From Schizophyllum amplum (lineage: Eukaryota; Basidiomycota; Agaricomycetes; Agaricales; Schizophyllaceae): 64,000 bases of DNA. A model generated the notes under the pieces. That model ran no database searches, was not told the DNA's origin, and worked only from the letters and a program-made list of their open reading frames with translations. Positions 55,821 through 64,000 of this stretch are shown piece after piece. The translations under genes were made by a program, and so were the position numbers. Location: the NCBI GenBank assembly GCA_007026445.1, contig VDMD01000066.1:62001-126000 (forward strand), given 5' to 3'. Every line of letters starts with the position of its first letter. Positions within the stretch are counted from its first letter, which is position 1.

Positions 55821-58680
55821 ATGCCCCCCTCCCCCCGACGTGTCCGCCGTCTATCTCGTCTTCTCGTCGCCGCCGTCGACCACGACGACTGCGTCTATAT
55901 GATGATAGGTGAGTGGGCCGTGACGTGTTCTCTCTACGTTGACTAACGCGCTCTCAGACCATGCTCGAGACCGTACTAGGCGACAGCGACGCGTCGCGTC
56001 GCCGCCGTGTTCATCGTGCTCAAGGTATGCTCCAGAACATGGATCATGTTCTTCACTGACCCAGTTGCAGTCTCGACTCCTCGTCGCCATGTTGTTGGGG
56101 ACGTTGTCATCGTGCCGCGGCACGCGGGCACACCCCTCACGGGCGACGCGCGTCGATGGTACGGGCCAGTCTTCCTCGGCGTCGACGGCATCCAGGGGCA
56201 CGAGGCGCGACAGGAGGTTGGCCGGCGCCGCCATTTTGCTCGTTTGGCCTTTGCGTCGTCTTGGCTACGCGGGTGAGCTGGAGAACAATTTTCGGTGAGT
56301 CGTCTTACGTCTTCGATTCGTTTTCTAACTGACTCCCTTCACAGGAAACAGGCGGACGTGACTCCGCCAGCGCGGGTCTCCAGTCGCGCGGCCAAAGGCC
56401 GCGCCCCCGGCGACGGCGCGCAGCGCCGTCGCGCAATCTCCATACTCCTCCATTGTACGTCTTACTTTTATCTGCACCGTCGATCTTGTACTAACACATT
56501 GACAGGATGGGCAGGTCAGTGCCGTGGCTGGACATGCACGGTCTCCGCAGCGCGTGCGAGTCCGCAGGACGAGGAGGGGAATGGCGCGGCCGAAGGCCGC
56601 GTCCACGGCGACGGCGCGCAGCGCCGTCGCACCCCATAGGGTCTTTGGTTCGTCCTTCGGTGAGTCGTTCTTTCTCTTCTCTATTGCCTTTTCATTGACG
56701 TTTTGTCTAGACTGCTGGTGAGGGATCTTGGATTATCTTGGAGGCGGGGGGACGACTGCGCGGCCGGAGGCCGCGCCCACGGCGGCGGCGCGCAGCGCCG
56801 TCGCGCCCTACAGGGTCTTTGCTTAGTGCATTGGTGAGTTGTTTCTCTCTCTTGTTGACTGGCTTCTCATTGATATTTCGTGTAGATCGCGGGTGAGGGT
56901 TGTCTGGACTATCGCGGGGGCCTTGGGATACGACTGCGCGGCCTCTGGCCGCGCTCACGGCGACGGCGCGCAGCGCCGTCGCATGCTCCGCCTCGTGGTC
57001 TGTCCTTGGGTGAGTCATTTTTCTCCATCCTACTGGCTTCTCATTGACATTTCTCCTAGATTGCGGAGGAGGGCGTTCGGGCCACTACAGCGGGACGGAG
57101 GAGACGACCGCGCGGCCGGAGGCCGCGCTCACGGCGACGGCGCGCAGCGCCGTCGCTCGCTGTAGGGTCTTCGCTTCATGCTTTGGTGAGTCATTCTATT
57201 CCTTGTGTGTTGACTTTTCCTTGACTTGTTGATCAGTGGTTGGGAGGTGGGAGGGGCGCGACGCGTGTCGCCTCGCCGGGTTTCCGCGATAGCGAGGGGC
57301 GGGGACCGGCCCCGCGCGGCCGAAGGCCGCGCATGGCGGCGGCGCTGCGCGCCGCCGTGCTCTTCTTTGTCTCATGGGCCGGCGTCGGCGCTGCCGCAGG
57401 CGTGTATCCTGGGAGAGAGCAGGGTACGTTATGTATCTTATGGTTAGAAGTAGTACTGACCTTTTGATAGTGTGTGTCGTCGTCTGAGGAACAGGATGCC
57501 CTCCTCGTGACGGAGTCTCTCCGCACGGTTTTAACGCGATTCGGATCCTGCAGACTCCCACTATCATCGTCCAGAACACCGTAGGCGATGAGTATCTGTA
57601 TCGTCGTCCGGCGAGCGAGGTGAGTAACTTATCGTGTCTTTAACATGTTGCTCACTGTCTTTCTAGCTTGCTTATCACCGTCAGCTAAGCATACTCACGC
57701 TCTTAGGCGATGAGTATATGTATCGCCGTCCGGCGAGCAGAGTGAGTCACTTATCGTGTCCTCGTCATGTTGCTAACTGGCTTGTTAGGTTGCTTCATCC
57801 TCGCCGACTGTGCATACTCACACCCTTAGGCGATGAGTATATGTATTGTCGTCCGCCGAGCGTTGTCAGTCTCTTCGAGGTGCGTTCGCCGTCGCACTCA
57901 GCGTCGCCAGGACGCGCCGGTAACGGACTCCACGACTCAAGACTTACCGGACGGGGACGACGGCGTAGGCGATGAGTATATGTATCGCCGTCCGGCGAGC
58001 AAGGTGAGTAACTCATTGTTTGCTTCCATGATCCATCACGTCGCTGACCAACGCAGTAGCTCACTACATCTTCGCCTGGGAGACAGACTCACTCCCGTAA
58101 GCGATGAGTATACGTATCGCCGTCCGGCGAGCGAGGTGACTGCTACGTCCAACGGCTTGGCATACGACTGACCCTCCCGCCTAGACGATGAGTATATAGA
58201 TCGCCGTCCGGCGAGCAGGCTATGGGTGAGTACTCAGTGGTCATTGGTCACGTTCGATCTGACTGAACTTGTTGCAGGCCTCCTCACCTTTGTTGTTTGC
58301 GCCTCGCCCTCGATCTCGGACGACTCCCCTCTCCCCTCTACCTCGGACGCGATACGCCCTTCGTCTGCGCTTTCGGCCACCCCGCCGAGCGGCGAAGCAA
58401 CGTATCGTCGTCCGGCGAGCGGCGAAGCAACGTATCGCCGTCCGGCGAGCAGGCCATACGTCCGGGGCGTGTATTCTGTGAGTACAAGCCCCCCCTCATC
58501 AGTATTCCGCTGACGTTCTCTTAGTACTCAGTGATCTCGCGTGTCGTAGATGGCGGCCGAGTCGACGCCGCGCTTTGAGTGGAGGGCCGCGAGGACGTGG
58601 GAGGGAGTTCTGGGCGTTCAGCGGGAGACGGGGGACTTGTCGGGCGCGTCTGGGTGTCATGGGGGTCATGTATATCAGTA
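55821..58680 (+). CDS. Putative multi-exon locus built of tandem exon-intron units
   Basis: Starting at ATG 55821, the plus strand shows repeated GTGAGT or GTACGT donors, TGAC/TAAC branch-like sites and YAG acceptors every 80-200 bp up to about 58530. An open last segment then reads MAAESTPRFEWRAARTWEGV and ends at TAG 58678-58680. Between introns lie first basic Arg-rich segments (array A) and then segments with YRRPAS (array B). An AT-rich stretch follows at 58690-58800, as at a 3' end. A single continuous frame could not be chosen, since two frames stay open through most array A units. The locus could encode a repetitive protein or be a spliced non-coding RNA. No family is recognised. Confidence 0.4.
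56386..57358 (+). repeat. Array A: six double-hairpin cores, ~175-200 bp apart
   Basis: Cores at 56386, 56584, 56758, 56936, 57110 and 57314. Each has stem 1 GCGCGGCC and GGCCGCGC around a variable 3-nt loop, then a few bases on, stem 2 GCGACGGCGC and GCGCCGTCGC around GCA. Between cores lie intron-like segments that themselves resemble one another (GTGAGTCATT through CTTCTCATTGAC to CTAG). Confidence 0.9.
57584..58455 (+). repeat. Array B: eight YRRPAS-encoding cores
   Basis: Cores at about 57584, 57713, 57830, 57968, 58100, 58184, 58398 and 58428. Most read GCGATGAGTATATGTATC followed by GCCGTCCGGCGAGC, encoding DEYMYRRPAS or a variant. Copies 1, 2, 4 and 5 sit just before a GTGAGT or GTGACT donor. 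Copies 7 and 8 form an exact-phase 30-bp direct repeat. Confidence 0.88.
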
Positions 58681-59746
58681 GTTTTGTAGCCCGTCCGAGC
58701 TGTAAAGTCGAGTAGATTAGGAAATACTATGATTTGAAGGGAATGAAATTCAATGACTTGAAGAAAACAATAGTCTGAGGAAATACAGAGCCTAGAAAAC
58801 AGTGAGGTTGAACTTGTCGAACGTGCGTGACTGTGAGGGCCTTGGCGTGGCGCGGGGGACCTCGGGCATGAAGCATGAACGGCGCGGGGGACTCGGGCAT
58901 GAAAGGCACAAACACGATTATATTCAGCTACGTACGACAACCTACACGAGCTTATTGTCCCTCCGCCCCAGGTCCTCCCAAAGACAGCCCCCCCTCTCGC
59001 ACAGGGAGCCTGCGCCCCCTCGCCCGAGCGCGCCCGTGCTTTCGCGGTGTCGAGGCCTGGAGAGACGGGGTCAGCAGAACGTCGACAAAGGCCGCATACT
59101 CGGCCGCCCCCGCCCATCCTCGGCTCCCCGTCGCACAAGCTCACGCTATCCCTTGAGACGCCCGGTCCCCGCACTCTAGCCCGCCCCGCACACCCTCACA
59201 GTCCCGCACTCGTCGCTACCGAGGACGCGGCGCACCGCGGGGCTTGGCAAGAGGGAGTATATAAGGCCTCCCCTCTCGCCCTTCCCTCCTTCATTCCCTC
59301 CCCTTCCTCTCGCCTCGCCGCTGGTCGTGCTCGTCGCCGCTAGTCGTGCTCGTCGCCGCCCCCCTCGCCGTCGTCTTGCCGTCACGCCGCACGCCGGACC
59401 TATGTTGGGGGAGGCCATGCCCGTCGAGGCCATGCTGGTCGGCGTCATGCTGGTACGCAGGAGGAGGGTCGGGTACGCAGGAGGGTCGGGTCAGTAGTTG
59501 CAGGGTCGGTTCAGTAGTTACCTCGTCTTCGTCGTGGCACGCCCCCGGACATGGGCCCCTGTAGGGGGAACCCATGTCCGGGGGCCCACAAAAGGAGGGA
59601 TGGGCGCTAGACACCTATCAAAATCCATGCCGGTTCACCGCGCTATGACATCACGTGAGCGTTGGAGTTAAAGCAAGCGAGAAGGCGGGCAACAAGGGGG
59701 AGGGGGGTGAAGCAAGAAGCAAAGCGAGGAGGGGGAAGACCTTGTA
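58681..59746. other. Intergenic, no gene supported
   Basis: 58690-58800 is AT-rich. The rest is GC-rich with false open frames, a nested palindrome at 59541-59585, and the junction with the duplicated block near 59747. Confidence 0.4.
59541..59585. repeat. Nested palindrome, 15-bp perfect arms
   Basis: GCCCCCGGACATGGG pairs with CCCATGTCCGGGGGC across a 15-nt spacer that itself contains CCCCTGTAGGGG. This makes a long, very stable stem. Confidence 0.9.
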
Positions 59747-60971
59747 TGGCCGCGTCTCGACGTGGTCAAAGTCGAGCCTGTTGGCGCCCGAGGTGAGGTT
59801 GAACGCGCCGAGCATGGCGCGCTCGTAAGTGAACAGCGCGCGATCGACAAAGTCCACCGCCGTCGCATGCTCCTCGCGATGCCGGTACAGCTCCGACAGC
59901 TGCAGCAGCGTGTCCGCGTGCCACGACAACCGATGCAGCAGGTTGTAGAAACCCTCCGGGTCTGTTGTCCATCAGTCAATTTTCTCCCCCCGATACCGAT
60001 AGGACTACGCACCGCCGGCCATGACGACCTGCATAAAGGCCTTCGTGACCGCCTTGTACTTCTTGCTGTACTCGACCGTCCACCAGCGCTCCTCGCCCAG
60101 GGGGGCCCACGCGTGCCGCTGCCGCTGCGCGTCGAGCTCGTCCGGCGTCAGCTGGCGCGTCGTCAGCCCCTCGCGCAGCTTCGCCGGCCACCACGTCGGC
60201 TGCGGGCGCGTGAGGTTCGACTTGTCCGTGCGGCGGGCGGGGGATGGCGCGGCGCCCTTTTCGCGGTGGGACTGCACGACCTTGGCGCCGAAGAACTTGC
60301 GCATCTCGGCTTCGGGGTCGAGGTGGGCGGGGGAGATGGCGAGGAGGCGGGCGAGGGCGTCCATCGATGTGCGGGAGGCGCTGGTGGAGGAGGAGAGGGC
60401 GGACGCGGCGTCGCCGAGGCTGGGATACCTGCGGGTCACGCTTAGCAGATGATCGATGGTGGGTTGAGAGTACACACTGCAAGGAGAGCTCTGCGAGGGC
60501 ACGCTCGACGTCGTCCTTTCCGGACTTTTTCTCCTTCTGCTTTGCCTTCTTAGCAGCCTTCTTGGCGGAGGCTGAGGGTGTGGGAGGCGCGTCTTGGGGA
60601 GGCGTCTGCGGTGTTTGCGGTCCTTCGGGGCTAGCAGCTGCTGGCGCCTTCTTCTTTTTCTTCTTGGGCTTTCACTTCTTGAGTTCAACATAGGGATGCG
60701 TCCAGTCAACGATGCATACCTTGCGCGCCTTCGAGGGCGTTGCCGCTTCCTCAGGCTCATCATCGCCCTCGTCCCCTTCATCTTGCGCAAGCAACTGGAC
60801 AAACTTCAACACCATATCGAGTGATTCAAGCTGAATACTCACGGCTGCAAATCCTCCAGTTCCAGAAGACTTGGTAGGTAACGGTTCCTCGTCTTCTGGT
60901 TGCTGATGCTTCGATAGCTCTTCCAGCTCTTCCAGCTCGCGCTGCTGTCGTTTGTTGAGTCTGGGCGGCAT
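59747..60971 (-). pseudogene. TCF25/RQC1 5' half, duplicated fragment
   Basis: From ATG 60971 the sequence repeats the TCF25 N-terminus through LTSGANRLDFDHVETR, then breaks off within an exon at the duplication edge. The following residues (PYKVFPLL onward) are unrelated. Small changes against the parent include a 1-bp deletion that falls inside an intron and in-frame substitutions in exon sequence. Without the rest of the helical domain and the C-terminal segment, a functional protein is unlikely. Confidence 0.85.
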
Positions 60972-61194
60972 TTCAGATGACCGTAAGAGACAAGAGATTT
61001 CGTAAATCTGCGTCACACTGACATTCGAACAATACCTTCTATATCGAGGTGTCCAAGCGTTGCAACTTATGTCATACCGCGCCGGGCGGCGCTTATCGTT
61101 CCCCGCATTATTATTGGGCAATTAGTAACGCATTTCTTTCTCAACCACCACCATTGCGACCTATCTCTTCAGACGTTTACCCCGACAGCTGAAG

Positions 61195-61826
61195 ATGGCT
61201 GAGACGTGAGTGCTGAGCCCAATAGAACAGGAAATCGCAACAGTTACTAAATATTTCCAGACATATAAACCTCTTCGGCGGTTCACCGCTCAATAGGCTA
61301 TCATGGTTGAGACCCTCGCAGATCTTCCTGAACGCCGCGTCATCTCTTCCCTCCACGCGATGGGTGCTCTTCAAGTCGGGTCAGCCGCTTGTCTCCGCAC
61401 CTCGCGACGCCCCGTCCAACATAAGGCTCGCATACTTCTCCACGTCGGACGTAGAGCCCTTCATCGGCGATCGACCATGGTATGTCCCGATCGCCTACAC
61501 TTCGATTCAACCTCACGAGAACCCCGCAGGTTCGCCCAGTCCCAAGACGGCTCTGCCCTCATCCCCGCCTCCGATGCCAACCACCACACCGAAGGCGCGC
61601 GCCACCGCGGCCCGCCCCTCGTCTTCCTCGGCCTCGAAGAGACAGACGCGCAGTCCGGGAACGCCCTCCCCTCCACCGACTTCACCGACCCCGCCACCGC
61701 GCTCGCCAAACTCCACGGCACGCCCTACTTCGCGCTGGACGTCGGCGACCTCGCGCTGCCCCACGAGCAGCTCACCGCGGCGGAGACGGACCACTGGAAC
61801 GCGCGGAACAAGTTTTGCCCCGGGTG
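61195..61826 (+). pseudogene. Truncated NADH pyrophosphatase, copy 2
   Basis: Same structure as the copy at 48924: an 11-nt first exon, identical splice sites, and a frame that ends after WNARNKFCPGC, with no Nudix domain. Both copies are cut at the same base and followed by the same minisatellite, so truncation preceded the duplication. Confidence 0.82.
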
Positions 61827-62034
61827 TCGCTCGCCGCGCCTCCATCCTCCATCCTCCCTCCGCCCCTTATCCCCTTCCTCCCTCCCTGGCAGTTCGTAAC
61901 TCGAACTGGACACGCCGGATCACGCGGGCGTTATTACCGCTGAGCGCAGGCAGAGCGCGGCCTGGGCGGAGACGACAAGGGCGAGGGCGAAGGAGACAAG
62001 AGCGAAGGCGGGGGCGAGTGTGGAGACGGCGCGG

Positions 62035-62165
62035 GCGGCAAGGCGGAGGGCGGGGACGGCGAGGGCGAGGACGGCGAGGGCGAGGGCGGCAAGGGCGAGG
62101 ACGGCGAGGGCGAGGACGGCGAGCTCGAGGGCGAGGACGGCAAGGGCGAAGGCGAGGGCGGCGAA
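62035..62165. repeat. GGCGAGGGCGAGGAC minisatellite, copy 2
   Basis: Same array as 49660-49890 with a different unit order. Confidence 0.85.
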
Positions 62166-64000
62166 GACTGGTAAGTGAGAGAATGTAGTATAGTACTCGT
62201 GTTGTAGTAGACTACCATGCAATACACCGCTTCACAAACCCCTGCCTGCTCCTTCGCACGTCGCGAGTTTTCTTTGCATGTCTCGAGTCCCCTTCGCGCG
62301 TCGCGAGTGTCCCCTTCCCGCATTGCGAGTCCTCTACGCACGTCGCGTGAGTCCCCTTCGTGCCTCGCAGTCTCCATTCGCACGTCCGGGTCCTCTTCGC
62401 ACGTCGTGTGAGTCCCCTTCATGCCTCGCAGTTCCCCTTCGCACGTCCAAGTCCCCTTCGCACGTCCGAGTCCCCTTCGCACTGCTTCCCCCTTCCCGGT
62501 TTCGCGAGTCTCCTACTCTCGACCTCTCTTCTCCGACGTGCAGTCAACGTGCAAAACATATATATTGTAGCATACTTATACTACTACGTACAAGGTACAT
62601 CTAAGTATATGCTTATACACCCTCTCGCACATCTTGGTCGACGACACCCTCTCCCCCTCGCAAGCACCTCTCTCTCTCTCGCAAACACCTGTCGCTCTCG
62701 CAGACACTTGTCGCCCTCGCAGACATTTGTCGCCCTCGCAAACATCCGCCGCGCCCGAGGAACAAGTCGCCCCCGTCGAGAACATCGTGTCGCCGCCGTC
62801 CCCGAGAAATAAGTCGCCGCCGTCGACGAACACGGTGTCCCCGACTAGGAACACGTCGCCCACTGTCGAGAAACAAGTCGCCCACTGTCGAGAAACAAGT
62901 CGCGCCCGTCGAGAAACAAGTCGCACCCGTCGAGGAGCACGTCGCCCCCCTCCGAGGAGCACGTCGCCCCCCTCCGAGGGACACGTCGCCCCCCTCCGAG
63001 GGACACGGAGGCCTCGTCGACGAACACCGTGAGATGAGTGAGTACTACGTGTGGATGAGTGAGTACTACGTGTGGATGAGATGAATCAGTGCTAAGTACG
63101 GTTGGGGGAGAATACAATGAGGTCAACTCACCGGTGGCGTGAATTCGTCATTTTCCGAACGGCGTGAACTCGTCAGTTGCCGAACGGCGTGAACCCTTCA
63201 GTTGCCGACCGACGTGAACTCGTCAGTTGCCGAACGGCGTGGAACCGTAAGTGAGCGAATGGCGTGATCTACTCAATCGACGAACTGTGTGTTGGGAGTG
63301 ACAGGGGAGGGGCTCGTAGACACCGACCCCGTCATTGTAAAAGAGAAGGTCAAGGTGATCTAGAAACGAGAAGGTGATCTAAAAACGAGAAGGTGATCTA
63401 GAACTCGAGAGTCAGCAAGACCGTCAAAGAAAGTACAATGCAGTCAACGTACGGATAGCGTGAACTCGTCAGTTGACAAACTGCGTGAACTCGTCAGTTG
63501 ACAAACTGCGTGAACTCGTCAGTTGACGAACTGCATGTTGGGACTGACAGGGTAGAGACGACCGCGATAGACTGCCAACCACGCGACGCTGAATGATCGG
63601 ACCCCCTCGCGACGTTGAATGACCCCCTCGCGACGTTGAATGTCCGCCTCGCGACGTTGAATGTCCGCCTCGCGACGTTGAATGGCCGCCTCGCGAAAGC
63701 GTATATGATCTAGAACAAACAAAGGAGTCAGCACGACCGAAGAAAGTACAATGCAGACAACGTACTGATAGCTTGATGTCCTACGTCGACGGACTCCGTG
63801 ATGTCCTAGGTCGACGGACTGCGTGATGTCCTAGGTCGACGGACTCCGTGATATCCTAGGTCGACGGACTCGGGAACGACAGGGGTGGAGCGACGCGAGA
63901 CGCAGAGCTCTAACGCGTCATCGCAACAGTGAGCTAACGGCCGTCGTCGGCAAGGGAGTGAGCACGACGACCAAGAGGAGCGGAACGTGATAGCTCACCG
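62166..64000. other. Minisatellite-rich non-genic region, copy 2 side
   Basis: Arrays include CCCCTTCGCACGTC units (62230-62500), GACACGTCGCCCCCCTCCGA units (62930-63010), GTGAACTCGTCAGTTG units (63125-63250 and 63460-63530), CCTCGCGACGTTGAATG 21-bp units (63590-63695) and GTCCTAGGTCGACGGACT 27-bp units (63775-63870). No gene seen. Confidence 0.6.

Larger units (their letters stand above)
59747..64000. repeat. Direct segmental duplication, copy 2 (runs off the end)
   Basis: Corresponds to 47499-51560. The left junction is at about 59747, where similarity begins inside a TCF25 exon. The final bases of the window still match 51515-51553, so the duplication continues beyond it. Confidence 0.9.

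Noticed and set aside
57584..58455. CRISPR-like regular repeat array
   Set aside because: The repeats are imperfect, spacing varies from 30 to 214 bp, introns lie between them and the genome is fungal.
58521..59174. 217-codon minus-strand frame
   Set aside because: Low-complexity translation, no splice or promoter support, and it overlaps the open last segment of the plus-strand locus.
60672..60700. 1-bp deletion in duplicated TCF25 as an inactivating frameshift
   Set aside because: The deletion falls inside an intron in my model; the copy is broken by truncation at 59747 instead.

Overview
The window is nuclear DNA of a filamentous fungus, most likely an agaricomycete basidiomycete. Evidence is the GC-rich coding sequence, the many ~50-nt introns with GTRNGT donors and YAG acceptors, an intact Ty3/Gypsy chromovirus, a membrane-anchored GH5 beta-1,3-glucanase, a basidiomycete-type P450, and a tRNA-Arg(ACG) with a 7-nt intron. 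Exon/intron models below were read by eye from splice consensus and reading frame; no alignment or transcript was available.

Layout. 1-301: first exon of a minus-strand gene. 544-7836: intact 2430-codon gag-pol of a chromovirus (minus) with primer-binding site and one probable LTR. 8451-11491 and 20688-24066: arms of a ~3 kb inverted duplication, each holding a 3-exon C2H2-like gene (333 and 319 aa); arm 2 also carries a 392-bp TA-flanked MITE. 13614-17887: 12-exon membrane protein gene (1231 aa) with an internal exon duplication. 19101-20330 and 24121-25363: a direct duplication of the 3' end and flank of an acyl-CoA ligase gene. 25087-32485: likely metabolic cluster (acyl-CoA ligase, P450, tRNA-Arg, SDR), all minus. 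33576-35390: PPR-like mitochondrial protein, flanked by two inverted SDR paralogues (31232-32485 minus; 36606-38002 plus). 38851-41174: GH5 exo-beta-1,3-glucanase. 41811-42791: unknown 282-aa protein. 43380-45130: degenerate ~620-bp tandem repeats. 45863-48700: TCF25/RQC1 (minus), divergent from a truncated NADH pyrophosphatase (48924 onward).

From about 47.5 kb the window is dominated by duplication and satellites. The block 47.5-51.55 kb (5' half of TCF25, truncated NADH pyrophosphatase, minisatellites) recurs in direct orientation at 59.75-64.0 kb and runs off the end. Between the copies, 55.8-58.7 kb holds the most unusual object: two successive tandem arrays in which an intron-like segment alternates with an exon-like segment containing a strongly conserved short core. 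The first core is a double hairpin whose second stem shows an A-T to G-T to G-C covariation series; the second encodes a repeated YRRPAS peptide and can also fold.

Functionally, the ligase, P450 and SDR genes could cooperate in activating and oxidising a lipid or aromatic substrate. The rest is housekeeping (RQC, cell-wall glucan, mitochondrial RNA) set in a segmentally duplicated landscape.
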